Source of the DNA: Epibacterium sp. Ofav1-8
GTDB taxonomy: Bacteria; Pseudomonadota; Alphaproteobacteria; Rhodobacterales; Rhodobacteraceae
Assembly: GCF_022348185.1 (NCBI RefSeq)
Contig: NZ_JAKRFD010000004.1
Coordinates: forward strand, 62,001-126,000
Direction of reading: 5' to 3'
DNA length: 64,000 nucleotides
Position numbers and translations under genes: made by a program
Notes under the pieces: generated by a model
The model's database searches: none
Told to the model about the DNA's origin: nothing
Seen by the model: only the letters and a program-made list of their open reading frames with translations
Shown here: positions 18,147-27,100 of the stretch, piece after piece
How the letters are laid out: each line of letters opens with the position of its first letter
How positions within the stretch are numbered: position 1 is the first letter of the stretch

Positions 18147-20303
18147 ATGCCTCTTCGATTGATTATGTTTTTGGTTATCATGCCCCTGTTTGCCATGGGC
18201 GGTTTCTTTGCCGCCCTCGAGCTTCAGAGGCACTGGGAGGACCGCGCGGACGCCGCCGCAACCCGCCTGGAAACGCAAGAGGAGACACTCGTCAACACGC
18301 TCGTGCACGAGTTGCAAAAGGAACGGGGCTATTCCGCCGGTTTCATAGCCTCGAAAGGGCAGAACTTCCCGCAAGAGCTGGCCGCGCAGCGGCAGTTGAC
18401 CAACGAGGCCCTGGCGGTTGTCTCCGACCGGGTTCAGTTCCTGATCGCGAAAAAGCCGGATCTCAACCAATCGCTGCACGCGCGGATGGACCAGCTTGCC
18501 GCCATGCGCGCTCAGGTGGATGCGCTCGCGCTGACCGTGCCCGAGATGGCGAAATACTACACGACAACCATCGGGATGTACCTGGATCTGGCCCGCCCCG
18601 TTCAACTCGAAACCCCGTCACACCGGGTCCAGTCCCTCGTTCAGGCGCGAACCTTGCTCGGTGCCGCTAAGGAGGCCGCCGGGCTGGAGCGTGCCATGGG
18701 GGCCACCGGCCTGGGCGGCGGGTTCTCGCTGGCTTTGCATGACCGCTTCGTCTCTCTGGGCGGCGCGCAGCAGGCACATCTCCATGAGGTTGACGCGATG
18801 GTCGATCTCGACGTCTGGCTGGCAGAGCTGATGGCGACTGAGGAATACGCCCGGATCGCAGAGGCGCGGCAGACCATTCTTGGCGGTTTCGAAAGCGGTG
18901 ACTATGGCGCCCTGACCGCGCCGGACTGGTTTTCCCTTTCGACCGACTGGATCAATGCACTGCGCATGCAGGAAGAGCTCCTAACCGCTGAAATCAAACA
19001 GATTTCCACCGAAATCGAGAACCGTTCCGACAGCGTCTTCCGGACCTACGCGATCCTGTGCGCGCTCGCCGTCACTGGCGCCCTGGGGTTTGCGGTGTTT
19101 GTGTTCGAACGCATGATCAAGCGTATTCACGGGCTCACCGCTGCGGTGGACGGCTTTGCCAACGGTAAATTCGACATTCATGTCGAGGGCATCGATGGCA
19201 AGGATGAGCTGAGCCGGATGGCGCGTGTCATTTACAGGTTCAAGCAGGAAACCCTGCAAATGCGCCGCGATGCCGAGGCGCTGGCGGCCGAACAAGACAA
19301 GCGCAAATCCGAACAGGATTTTGTTGTCGCTGAGCTGCGGAGTGGCCTGTCCCGCCTCTCTGACGGCGATCTGACCGTGAGCGTCGATGCCGCCTTCCCG
19401 CAGGACTACGAAGATCTTCGTGCCGGGTTCAATCAGACCATCAGCCGTTTGCGCGATGCCATGGAACAGGTGATCGATGCCGCCCACAGCCTGAGTACGG
19501 GTGCTGCGGAAATCGACCAGGCCGCGGGCGACCTGTCCCATCGCACCGAAAGCCAGGCGGCCACGCTGGAGGAAACCGCAGCTGCCCTGGAGGAGCTGAC
19601 CGCCAGCGTCAAATCCGCCGCAGACGGCGCGCGTTCGGTTGAACAGACCACAGAGAATGCCAAAATCGAAGCCACCCGCAGCGGCACCGTGGTCAAGGAT
19701 GCCGTGGACGCCATGACCGAAATCGAGAAAGGTTCCGATCAGATCGCACAGATCATCGGCGTGATTGACGACATCGCGTTCCAGACCAACCTTCTGGCCC
19801 TGAACGCCGGTGTGGAGGCCGCACGCGCCGGCGAGGCCGGGCGCGGGTTTGCCGTCGTTGCCTCCGAGGTGCGCGCCCTTGCGCAACGGTCGTCCAGCGC
19901 CGCGATGGAGATCAAGGCATTGATCGGAGACAGTTCTCATCAGGTGGAACGCGGGGCCGGGCTGGTCAGAGATGCAGGCAACGCGCTTGAGAGCATCGTC
20001 AAGCAGGTCACGCATATCTCCGGCCTGGTCAGCGATATCGCCGAAGGGGCGCTGGAGCAATCGACGGGTCTGGAAGAAATCAACACCGGCGTGGTTCAGC
20101 TCGATCAGGTCACCCAGCAGAACGCAGCCATGGTGGAGGAAACCACCGCCGCCAGCACGTTGCTGAATAGCAATGCGCGGCAACTCGATGATATCGTGCA
20201 GCGGTTCAGGATCCGCGCAGAAAACACCCCGATCGAGCAACGCCCGCCGGCCACCGACCTGCCACCAGAGACACAGCGCACGGCGCTCCCTCACGCCAGC
20301 TGA
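18147..20303 (+). CDS. Methyl-accepting chemotaxis protein with NIT (nitrate/nitrite-sensing type) domain
   Basis: The 718-residue chemoreceptor has an N-terminal membrane anchor (residues 3-24). A periplasmic NIT-type domain follows (about 40-275), with the signature HELQKERGYSAGF at 54-66. A second membrane helix lies near 300-320, then HAMP and a cytoplasmic signalling domain with the hairpin tip AFQTNLLALNAGVEAARAG at about 544. There is no CheR-binding pentapeptide at the C-terminus. NIT domains bind nitrate or nitrite in characterised proteins, so the ligand is inferred. AGGAG precedes the ATG. The gene stands alone, with no che genes nearby. Confidence 0.93.
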   Translation: MPLRLIMFLVIMPLFAMGGFFAALELQRHWEDRADAAATRLETQEETLVNTLVHELQKERGYSAGFIASKGQNFPQELAAQRQLTNEALAVVSDRVQFLIAKKPDLNQSLHARMDQLAAMRAQVDALALTVPEMAKYYTTTIGMYLDLARPVQLETPSHRVQSLVQARTLLGAAKEAAGLERAMGATGLGGGFSLALHDRFVSLGGAQQAHLHEVDAMVDLDVWLAELMATEEYARIAEARQTILGGFESGDYGALTAPDWFSLSTDWINALRMQEELLTAEIKQISTEIENRSDSVFRTYAILCALAVTGALGFAVFVFERMIKRIHGLTAAVDGFANGKFDIHVEGIDGKDELSRMARVIYRFKQETLQMRRDAEALAAEQDKRKSEQDFVVAELRSGLSRLSDGDLTVSVDAAFPQDYEDLRAGFNQTISRLRDAMEQVIDAAHSLSTGAAEIDQAAGDLSHRTESQAATLEETAAALEELTASVKSAADGARSVEQTTENAKIEATRSGTVVKDAVDAMTEIEKGSDQIAQIIGVIDDIAFQTNLLALNAGVEAARAGEAGRGFAVVASEVRALAQRSSSAAMEIKALIGDSSHQVERGAGLVRDAGNALESIVKQVTHISGLVSDIAEGALEQSTGLEEINTGVVQLDQVTQQNAAMVEETTAASTLLNSNARQLDDIVQRFRIRAENTPIEQRPPATDLPPETQRTALPHAS

Positions 20304-20360
20304 CCCGCTAGCCACGGATCAAAGCGGTCCTCACCGGTACATAGCCGGGACCATCAACAA

Positions 20361-20386
20361 AAAAGGCCACCCGAAGGTGGCCTTTT
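20361..20386. terminator. Bidirectional intrinsic terminator between the chemoreceptor gene and rpsI
   Basis: AAAAGGCCACC (20361-20371) and GGTGGCCTTTT (20376-20386) form an 11-bp stem closed by a CGAA tetraloop. A/T tails on both sides serve both converging transcripts. Confidence 0.9.
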
Positions 20387-20409
20387 GTAAAGTCGTATGA
20401 TCCAGCGGA

Positions 20410-20895
20410 TTAACGCTTGGAGAACTGGAAGGAACGACGGGCCTTGCGGCGGCCGAACTTCTTACGTTCCACAACGCGGCTGTCGCGGGTCAGGAAGCCT
20501 GCGGCTTTCAGGGCGCCACGCAGCGAGGGATCATAAAGCTGCAGCGCTTTGGAGATGCCGTGCTTGACCGCGCCGGCCTGACCGGAGAGGCCACCGCCCT
20601 TGACGGTTGCGTAGACGTCGAACTGGTCTTCCACACCGGCAACGGTGAAGGGTTGACGCAGGATCATCTGCAGCACCGGACGGGCGAAGTATTTGTTCAG
20701 CTCTTTGCCGTTCACTTCGACCTTGCCGGAACCCGGCTTGATCCAGACACGGGCAATCGCGTCTTTCCGCTTGCCGGTGGCGTAGGAGCGACCCAGCTCG
20801 TCACGAACGGGCTCGCGCGGGGCCAGCTCTTCGGCTGCGGTTTCGACGCCTGCGACAGCGCCCAGCTCTTCGAGAGTGTTGATCTGATCAGCCAT
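20410..20895 (-). CDS. rpsI: 30S ribosomal protein S9
   Basis: S9 of the small ribosomal subunit, 161 residues. The conserved core begins [15 protein letters not shown] and the C-terminus ends SFQFSKR, the P-site tRNA-contacting tail. A 35-40 residue acidic N-terminal extension is typical of alphaproteobacteria. I chose the second ATG (20895, MADQINTL) because a GGAG site lies 9 bases before it; the first ATG at 20901 is only 3 bases from that site and overlaps the rplM stop. It is co-transcribed with rplM, the usual L13-S9 pair. Confidence 0.96.
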   Translation of the reverse strand: MADQINTLEELGAVAGVETAAEELAPREPVRDELGRSYATGKRKDAIARVWIKPGSGKVEVNGKELNKYFARPVLQMILRQPFTVAGVEDQFDVYATVKGGGLSGQAGAVKHGISKALQLYDPSLRGALKAAGFLTRDSRVVERKKFGRRKARRSFQFSKR

Positions 20896-20900
20896 CGTCA

Positions 20901-21359
20901 TTAGCTCCGGGTGTTTTTCTTGTTCATGGATTTGACATCCAGAACTTCGGGGCTCTGGGCTTCATGCGGGTGCTCGGCACCGGCATAGATGCGCAGGTTG
21001 GTCATCTGCTGACGGGACAGGCGGTTGCCCGGCAGCATGCGTTTCACGGCCTGCATGACCACGCGCTCGGGGTGTGCACCGTCGAGGATCTGCTGCTTGG
21101 TGCGGGACTTGATGCCGCCCGGGTGGCCAGTGTGCCAGTAGAAGTGCTCGTCGCGCTTCTTGCCGGTCATCTGGATCTTGTCCGCGTTGATGACGATGAC
21201 GTTGTCACCCATGTCCATGTGGGGGGTGAACGACGGTTTATGCTTGCCGCGCAGGCGGGTGGCAACGATCGACGCCAGACGGCCCAGCACCACGCCCTCG
21301 GCGTCGATGATGATCCACTTCTTGTCGATGTCTGCCGGAGTAGCAGAGAAGGTTTTCAT
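20901..21359 (-). CDS. rplM: 50S ribosomal protein L13
   Basis: L13 of the large subunit, 152 residues, with the family hallmarks [28 protein letters not shown], and a [14 protein letters not shown] segment. It is first in the rplM-rpsI operon; its TAA stop touches the first possible rpsI ATG. A sigma70-like promoter is visible upstream at 21426-21454. Confidence 0.97.
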   Translation of the reverse strand: MKTFSATPADIDKKWIIIDAEGVVLGRLASIVATRLRGKHKPSFTPHMDMGDNVIVINADKIQMTGKKRDEHFYWHTGHPGGIKSRTKQQILDGAHPERVVMQAVKRMLPGNRLSRQQMTNLRIYAGAEHPHEAQSPEVLDVKSMNKKNTRS

Positions 21360-21425
21360 GTCAGGTCAATCCTGTTTGTCGTGACGATAGCGCCGCAAGC
21401 GACTCCATCTGAATTCGATGGACGG

Positions 21426-21454
21426 GGTTTACGGCGCTGTCACACAACAGTCAA
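21426..21454 (-). promoter_or_regulatory. Sigma70-type promoter of rplM-rpsI
   Basis: On the minus strand TTGACT (21454-21449) and TAAACC (21431-21426) are separated by 17 bases, close to the -35/-10 consensus. This leaves a leader of about 60 nt that contains a small CCATC/GATGG hairpin near 21404-21420. Confidence 0.5.
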
Positions 21455-21532
21455 CACAGGCAAATCACATAAAACCCTTTGATTTCAATGTCTTGAAAAA
21501 TAGGTATTAAAATACCCCACGTTCTGATGGGT

Positions 21533-22948
21533 TCAAACGCTGATTTGCTCCGGTGGATTGTCCAAAAGCATGCGCAGCCGCAGCATCGCATCCTCGAACC
21601 GCGCCAGCGTGACATGCCCGTTGATGGCGATGCGCACTGCATTTGGCGCGCGCCCGTCGCGCAGGGCAAACTCATCCGCGGACCGCAGTTGCACCCCCTG
21701 CCCCTCGGCCGCACGGGTAAAGGCCCCGGCCCGCCAGCCGGATGGCAGGCGCAACCACAGGAAGGGCACCTGCGCGTCCCAGGTCAGCTCAAACGCGCCA
21801 AGCGCATTGACGGCGACCCGCACGTAATCTGCCATTTCCTCACGTACCGCTTGCACCAGCTTCTTGCTGCGCGGATCGGACAGCAGGATACGCGTGACCT
21901 CGGCCAGGGGCTGGGCGAGACCGAAATACCCGTATTCCGCCACCCGACGCAGTTCAGAGGATTTCCCGACCGGCGCGATCGCAAAGCCGACCCGCAAGGC
22001 CGGGGTCAGGGATTTGGAAATCGACGTGACATGCCAGCTGAGGTCCGGCGCCAGGGCCCGATAGGTGGGCGCCCGCGCTTCGCCCATGCGGTAACAGTCA
22101 TCCTCGATTATTTGTACCCCATGCCGGCGCAGCACAGCCAGAATCTCCTTGCGGCGTTCCAGCGGCGTGAACGTCCCTGTGGGATTGTGCACCTCCGGAC
22201 TGGTACAAAGCACAGAGCCCCCCGATTTCTTGATCGCAAGTTCCAGTGCTTCGGGCACAATGCCGTGCTCGTCAATGGCGACACCGACAACCTTGGCGCG
22301 CAGGACTTCTGCCGCGCGCCGGAACCCGGCGTAGGACAGATCCTCTACCAGAATGGTCGGATTGTTGTCTTTCAGGATGGCCTGCAACACGGTCATCACG
22401 GCGTTCTGCCCGCCGTGTGTCAGCACGATGTCTCGCTCGCCCAACGGGCCAAGCGGCGTGTCCGACAGCCAGTCGACCACCGCCTGCCGCACGGGTTGAT
22501 AGGCGTCACGCGTCGGATAGTTCAACAGCGAGAGCCGGTCGCAATCAGCTGATTTTCTTAGTGCTTCTCGGATGAGCTTGACCTGGCCCACATCTACCAG
22601 GCGCGGACTGAACAGGCTGACGTGGTTGGGATTGCTCTGCTCCAGCAGATGCAACTGACGCGACCAGACATCATCCATCACGGCGGTTTCACGCTCGGCC
22701 ACAAAGGTGCCGCGGCCGACTTCGGCCTGCAAAACCCCCTCGTCGGTGAGGATGGTATACGCGCGCGCTACGGTGCCGGGCGTGATGCTGAGCTGATAGG
22801 CGAGCTCCCGCACAGGTGGCAATTTTGCACCCACCTGCAATGTACCACTCTCGACCGCCAATCGTATCGTATCTGCGACGCGCTTGTATTTCGGGCCGGG
22901 TTTCTCGGCCAGCGATCCGGTCAAGGTGGAGGGCCAAATTGTACCCAT
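21533..22948 (-). CDS. MocR-family (GntR-aminotransferase) transcriptional regulator
   Basis: The 471-residue protein joins an N-terminal GntR winged helix (residues about 15-85, with YKRVADTIRLAVESGTLQVG and TPGTVARAYTILTDEGVL) to a fold-type I aminotransferase domain. The PLP lysine is in TSISKSLTPALRVGF near residue 313. MocR proteins sense PLP or amino acids and usually regulate a divergent gene and themselves. The ATG at 22948 has GGAG upstream. The DUF1127 gene is divergent only 92 bp away, and a perfect 12-bp inverted repeat lies between them. Confidence 0.92.
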   Translation of the reverse strand: MGTIWPSTLTGSLAEKPGPKYKRVADTIRLAVESGTLQVGAKLPPVRELAYQLSITPGTVARAYTILTDEGVLQAEVGRGTFVAERETAVMDDVWSRQLHLLEQSNPNHVSLFSPRLVDVGQVKLIREALRKSADCDRLSLLNYPTRDAYQPVRQAVVDWLSDTPLGPLGERDIVLTHGGQNAVMTVLQAILKDNNPTILVEDLSYAGFRRAAEVLRAKVVGVAIDEHGIVPEALELAIKKSGGSVLCTSPEVHNPTGTFTPLERRKEILAVLRRHGVQIIEDDCYRMGEARAPTYRALAPDLSWHVTSISKSLTPALRVGFAIAPVGKSSELRRVAEYGYFGLAQPLAEVTRILLSDPRSKKLVQAVREEMADYVRVAVNALGAFELTWDAQVPFLWLRLPSGWRAGAFTRAAEGQGVQLRSADEFALRDGRAPNAVRIAINGHVTLARFEDAMLRLRMLLDNPPEQISV

Positions 22949-22974
22949 CACAATCTCCGCTTAGACAATCCGTA

Positions 22975-23032
22975 TCACATTTTGTACTCATCATATGCCA
23001 GCACATTCAAATTGCATCAATACAAAATGTGA
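22975..23032. promoter_or_regulatory. Candidate MocR operator: perfect 12-bp inverted repeat
   Basis: TCACATTTTGTA (22975-22986) is repeated as its exact reverse complement TACAAAATGTGA (23021-23032). The start-to-start distance is 46 bp, about four helical turns. Both arms lie in the 92-bp gap between the MocR gene and the DUF1127 gene, and the right arm ends 8 bp before the DUF1127 ATG, where a ribosome-binding site would be. Confidence 0.7.
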
Positions 23033-23040
23033 GACGTACC

Positions 23041-23271
23041 ATGACAAATGTGACAGAACACCCGACACACCTTGCCTATCTGACCAGCCGCCCGGCGCTG
23101 CCGATGGTTGCAGAAGCGGCGATCGGATTTGCGGTTCTGGTCACCAAATGGTCCGTCCGAAAGCGCACCCGCCGCCAGCTGAGCCGCCTCGAGGCGCATC
23201 AGCTGCGCGATATCGGCCTCCAACGAGAGGACGCCATGCGCGAAGGAACTCTTCCGTTCTGGAGACCCTGA
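23041..23271 (+). CDS. DUF1127 small protein
   Basis: The 76-residue protein ends with the DUF1127 pattern TRRQLSRLEAHQLRDIGLQR, an Arg-rich helical motif. Some DUF1127 proteins bind RNA or affect phosphate and stress physiology in other alphaproteobacteria. The N-terminal half has a short hydrophobic stretch (EAAIGFAVLVTKW). No good Shine-Dalgarno precedes the ATG; instead the right arm of the 12-bp inverted repeat occupies that place. It is followed by its own terminator, so it is a single-gene unit, probably under control of the divergent MocR protein. Confidence 0.85.
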   Translation: MTNVTEHPTHLAYLTSRPALPMVAEAAIGFAVLVTKWSVRKRTRRQLSRLEAHQLRDIGLQREDAMREGTLPFWRP

Positions 23272-23297
23272 TCCCCGGGGCACAGAACCAACTGGCA

Positions 23298-23327
23298 GGC
23301 CGGAGCATGTCTCCGGCCCTTTTTTTG
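23298..23327 (+). terminator. Intrinsic terminator after the DUF1127 gene
   Basis: GGCCGGAG (23298-23305) pairs with CTCCGGCC (23311-23318) across a 5-base loop and is followed by C and a run of T. Confidence 0.9.
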
Positions 23328-23487
23328 GCCAAGCGCGATCCCGCTTCCCTACATTTTTACCTTGATCGAATCCCCGCGCTTTCCTATCTGCGCCTCACTT
23401 TCGGTACCGATCCCAACCCTGAACTCTTATTCGGGGGGGCGCTAAGGACCGTCTGGATTGTCATCTACTGGAACGAAGGGGAGTGTC

Positions 23488-23994
23488 ATGTCAGACGCCA
23501 ACCTCTTCCAACTGGGGATCGGTCTGGAGACAGGCGCCCATGAGGAAGATACCGCCCGCGGTGTGTCCACCGCTATTGTGAACTCTTTGGTCGACGCCGA
23601 CCGCGAGGATCACTTCATCCGTCGCGACGGCAAGGTGTTTGCCGGCACCCATCTGATCATCGAAGTGATGAAAGGCACCGGTCTGGACTGTCAGACCCGG
23701 ATCGAAGACGCCTTTCGCAAGATGGTCGAGGTTTGCGGCGCAACCCTGCTGCATATCCACACCCATAAATTCTCGCCGCAGGGCGTCTCCGGTGTGGCCG
23801 TGCTGGCCGAGAGCCATATCTCCGTGCACACGTGGCCGGAAATTGGCTATGGCGCATTTGACGTCTTCATGTGTGGCGATGCAGAGCCATGGAAGGCCGT
23901 CGATGTGCTGAAATCCGCCTTTGAAACCAATATGGTCGAAGTGCGTGAACTGTTGCGCGGCGAGGAAATCGTCGCAAAGGAGGTCGCCGCATGA
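23488..23994 (+). CDS. speD: S-adenosylmethionine decarboxylase proenzyme
   Basis: The 168-residue proenzyme decarboxylates SAM to supply aminopropyl groups for spermidine. Self-cleavage between E108 and S109 (AESHISVHTWPE) would make the pyruvoyl group; TLLHIHTHKFSPQG holds the other active-site residues. I chose 23488 because AAGGGGAG precedes it, and an in-frame start at 23458 adds a meaningless decapeptide. Its stop overlaps the speE start by four bases (ATGA), so the two are translationally coupled. Confidence 0.95.
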   Translation: MSDANLFQLGIGLETGAHEEDTARGVSTAIVNSLVDADREDHFIRRDGKVFAGTHLIIEVMKGTGLDCQTRIEDAFRKMVEVCGATLLHIHTHKFSPQGVSGVAVLAESHISVHTWPEIGYGAFDVFMCGDAEPWKAVDVLKSAFETNMVEVRELLRGEEIVAKEVAA

Positions 23995-24845
23995 CGGATG
24001 AGGTCTGGAACACCGAACGCCTGCACGATCATTTCGCCCAATCCCTGCGGGTGAGCGAAATGTATTACGACAGCAAGACCGAGCACCAGCGGCTCAAGGT
24101 CTTTCAGAACGGCACCTTCGGGCGTGTTCTGACGCTCGATGACGTGGTTCAGACCACCGAAGGCGACAATTTCATCTATCACGAGATGCTGACCCATGTG
24201 CCGATCCTGGCGCATGGGGCCGCAAAACGCGTGCTGATTATCGGCGGCGGCGATGGCGGCATTGCGCGTGAGGTGCTGAAACACGCCTCGGTCGAGCATG
24301 TCACCATGGTGGAAATCGACGCCGGCGTTGTCGATTTTTCCAAGGAATACCTGCCGATGTTGAGCCAGGGCGCCTTTGACGATGCGCGGCTCACTCTGGT
24401 GATCAACGATGGCGCGGTCTTCATGAAGGAGACCGATGACAAGTTCGACGTCATCATTGTCGATTCCACCGACCCGATCGGCCCCGGTGAGGTTCTGTTT
24501 ACCGATACATTCTATGGCCATGCCGCCCGCGCCCTGACCGAGGACGGCATTATCGTCACCCAGAATGGCGTGCCCTTTATGCAAGGGGATGAGCTGACCA
24601 ATACGATGCGGGCCTTTCAGGCGCTGTTCCAGGACGCCACCTGCTATATTGCCACCATTCCGACCTATGTCGGCGGGCCGATGGCGCTTGGCTGGGGCAG
24701 CCCCTCGACCAAGGCGCGCGATGTGGATCTGGCAACGCTAGAGGCGCGCTTTGCCGCCGCGAACCTTACCCCCGACTACTACACGCCCGAGGTGCACAAG
24801 GCGGCGTTTGCCCTGCCGGGCTATGTCAAAAAACTGTTCCCTTGA
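23991..24845 (+). CDS. speE: Spermidine synthase (polyamine aminopropyltransferase)
   Basis: The 284-residue enzyme transfers the aminopropyl group from decarboxylated SAM to putrescine. Hallmarks are the LIIGGGDGGIAREVLKH dinucleotide-binding loop, VEIDAGVVDFSKEYLP, and the VDSTDPIGPGEVLF catalytic region. It overlaps speD by four bases and is followed by a terminator, making a two-gene polyamine operon. Confidence 0.96.
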   Translation: MTDEVWNTERLHDHFAQSLRVSEMYYDSKTEHQRLKVFQNGTFGRVLTLDDVVQTTEGDNFIYHEMLTHVPILAHGAAKRVLIIGGGDGGIAREVLKHASVEHVTMVEIDAGVVDFSKEYLPMLSQGAFDDARLTLVINDGAVFMKETDDKFDVIIVDSTDPIGPGEVLFTDTFYGHAARALTEDGIIVTQNGVPFMQGDELTNTMRAFQALFQDATCYIATIPTYVGGPMALGWGSPSTKARDVDLATLEARFAAANLTPDYYTPEVHKAAFALPGYVKKLFP

Positions 24846-24872
24846 AACAGGTTGCACAGCGCATTTAAAGAG

Positions 24873-24900
24873 CGCCCGCGGAGCGATACGCGGGCGTTTT
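24873..24900 (+). terminator. Intrinsic terminator after speDE
   Basis: CGCCCGCG (24873-24880) pairs with CGCGGGCG (24889-24896), with an 8-base loop and TTTT after it. It directly abuts the 3' end of the converging thioesterase gene. Confidence 0.85.
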
Positions 24901-25322
24901 TAGCGTTTCGGCGGGATCGAGTATGTCATGGTCGAGCGCGCAACCGGCGCGGATTTTCCTTCGGAGAACAGCAGCACATCCCCCACCGCCAGACTTCGGC
25001 CAAGCTTCAGCAGTCGCGCCTGCCCCAGCAGGTCGCAGCCGCTTTCGGGTTTGCGCATAAAATCAAGCGAGGCATTGGTCGTGACCGCAAGCGCCTCGCG
25101 TCCCAGATGCGCCAGCACCAGCGCATAGACCGACACATCGGCGAGCGCGAACATCGAAGGCCCCGACACGGTGCCACCGGGACGCAGGTGCCGATCCTGG
25201 ACGTTCAGGCGCATGGTGATCGCACCGGGGCTCAGCTCATCAATGCTGAACTCACCCCGGATCTGCGGAAAAACATCCTCCAGATAGGCGCTCAGCCCCT
25301 CTTTTTCAAAAACCAAGTCCAT
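24900..25322 (-). CDS. PaaI/YigI-type hotdog thioesterase
   Basis: The 140-residue protein has a hotdog fold: RHLRPGGTVSGPSMFALADV, then a TTNASLDFMRKP strand and a final STMTYSIP strand, as in PaaI-like acyl-CoA thioesterases. The start at 25322 (MDLVFEKEGL) has GGGGA about 8 bases upstream; an in-frame ATG at 25406 would add 28 residues with no relatives I can recall. Its acyl-CoA substrate is unknown. It converges on speDE and stands alone. Confidence 0.8.
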   Translation of the reverse strand: MDLVFEKEGLSAYLEDVFPQIRGEFSIDELSPGAITMRLNVQDRHLRPGGTVSGPSMFALADVSVYALVLAHLGREALAVTTNASLDFMRKPESGCDLLGQARLLKLGRSLAVGDVLLFSEGKSAPVARSTMTYSIPPKR

Positions 25323-25723
25323 CCCGGCGTCCCCACTTCTGTCTGCGCGCCAGTGTGCATGCAGCAAGGGCCGCCTCAAGAAATTTTGCATAAAACGCCA
25401 CGGCATTTCAGGTCCTGCCGTTCACGGGTTCAGAACTTCTGATGATTTTTCCTAAAATTTTCGGACAATTTAGCCTTTGTTTACGAATGGCGCGGTATTG
25501 TTTCCATATTGAGGCTTCTAAAGAAGGCAAGATCGTGGCAAGAGTTGGGCAGGCCAACTGGCTTGCCGCAATTCGGGCCGCTGCTTCGGATCGTCCCTCC
25601 TACCGGATCTCTCACCCGGGTTTGACGTCCACGAAGCTGCGGCCCTAATTATTTCCGCCTCCCCGCACCGATGACCATCAGGCGATATTGCGCCCGCAGG
25701 CCACCTGCCCTATGTGCCCTGTC
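25323..25723. other. Intergenic stretch between the thioesterase gene and trmFO
   Basis: This 401-bp gap is relatively AT-rich at 25430-25520. It contains a short plus-strand frame at 25442-25648, but that frame has no ribosome-binding site or recognisable pattern. It presumably holds the divergent promoters of the flanking genes. I see no RNA gene, repeat or terminator. Confidence 0.5.
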
Positions 25724-27064
25724 ATGACACAAGAGCTTCATATCGTCGGCGGCGGAATGGCCGGATCCGAGGCCGCCTGGCAGGCGGCCCACATGGGCGT
25801 CAACGTGGTGATCCACGAGATGCGGCCCAAGGTTGAAACCTTTGCCCACCAGACCGGCAACTTGGGCGAAATGGTCTGCTCCAACTCCTTCCGTTCGGAT
25901 GATGATGAGCAGAACGCCGTGGGGCTTTTGCATTGGGAAATGCGCGCGGCCAATGGTCTGATCATGACCACGGCGGACGAGCACCGCCTGCCCGCCGGTG
26001 GCGCCCTGGCCGTCGACCGCGATCCGTTTGCGGAAACCGTGACGGCCAAGCTCAAGGCCCTGCCCAACGTGCGGATCTCTTACGAGGAAGTCACCGACCT
26101 GCCCGCGGACGGACAGTGGATCTTTGCCACCGGCCCGCTGACCTCGCCTGCCTTGGGTGAGGCAATCCAGCGCGAGACCGGCGCAGAGCGACTGGCGTTT
26201 TTCGATGCCATTGCGCCGATTGTCTATGCAGACAGCATCGACATGTCGCAGGCTTGGATGCAGTCGAGATACGATAAGGGCGAAACCGAGGAAGAGCGCA
26301 CCGCTTACCTCAATTGTCCAATGACCAAGGATCAATACGAGGCCTTCATCGACGCGCTTCTGGCTGCAGACAAGACCGAGTTCCACGAAGGCGAGACCGC
26401 CGGGTATTTCGACGGCTGCCTGCCGATCGAAGTAATGGCAGAGCGCGGGCGCGAGACCCTGCGCCATGGCCCGATGAAACCCGTGGGCCTGACCAATCCG
26501 CATAAACCGGACGAGAAAGCCTGGGCCGTGGTGCAGCTGCGCCGTGACAATGCGCTGGGTACGCTGTTTAATATCGTCGGCTTTCAGACCAAGATGAAAT
26601 ACGGTGCACAAGCTGATGTTTTCCGTATGATTCCTGGGCTGGAGAACGCAAGTTTTGCGCGCCTTGGCGGCATCCACCGCAACACATTCCTGAATTCGCC
26701 CACATTGCTGGATCATGAGATGCGGCTGAAATCAAAGCCCAACATCCGCTTTGCCGGTCAGGTCACGGGCGTCGAGGGCTATGTGGAAAGCGCCGCCATG
26801 GGGCTGCTGGCCGGGCGCCTTGCTGCGGCAGAGATCCTCGGCAAAGAGCTGCCGCACGTGCCGCAGGACAGCGCCATGGGGGCCTTGATCCATCACATCA
26901 CCGGCGGTGCCGAGGCAAAAACCTTTCAGCCGATGAATGTGAACTTCGGCCTGTTCCGCCCTGTTGAGGGGCTGAAAGGTGGGCGTCGCGGGCGCAAGGA
27001 CCGTTACAAGGCCTATACCGACCGCGCCAAGGTGGCGTGGCAGGACTGGCTGCAAAACTTTTGA
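25724..27064 (+). CDS. trmFO: Methylenetetrahydrofolate-tRNA (uracil-54 C5)-methyltransferase
   Basis: The 446-residue FAD enzyme makes ribothymidine at position 54 of tRNA using methylene-THF. The FAD-binding motif [12 protein letters not shown] is at the N-terminus, and [14 protein letters not shown] and PMNVNFGLF near the C-terminus are typical of TrmFO/GidA-like proteins. The start at 25724 ([11 protein letters not shown]) is preferred over 25688, which adds a 12-residue leader. It is followed by a methyltransferase and gluQRS, making a tRNA-modification neighbourhood. Confidence 0.95.
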   Translation: MTQELHIVGGGMAGSEAAWQAAHMGVNVVIHEMRPKVETFAHQTGNLGEMVCSNSFRSDDDEQNAVGLLHWEMRAANGLIMTTADEHRLPAGGALAVDRDPFAETVTAKLKALPNVRISYEEVTDLPADGQWIFATGPLTSPALGEAIQRETGAERLAFFDAIAPIVYADSIDMSQAWMQSRYDKGETEEERTAYLNCPMTKDQYEAFIDALLAADKTEFHEGETAGYFDGCLPIEVMAERGRETLRHGPMKPVGLTNPHKPDEKAWAVVQLRRDNALGTLFNIVGFQTKMKYGAQADVFRMIPGLENASFARLGGIHRNTFLNSPTLLDHEMRLKSKPNIRFAGQVTGVEGYVESAAMGLLAGRLAAAEILGKELPHVPQDSAMGALIHHITGGAEAKTFQPMNVNFGLFRPVEGLKGGRRGRKDRYKAYTDRAKVAWQDWLQNF

Positions 27065-27100
27065 TGGACGCGTGCATGATCCCGGCTCTAGACTGGGATC

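Noticed and set aside
25442-25648. Plus-strand frame of 68 codons upstream of trmFO
   Set aside because: No ribosome-binding site, no recognisable motif, and an amino-acid mix like random translation.
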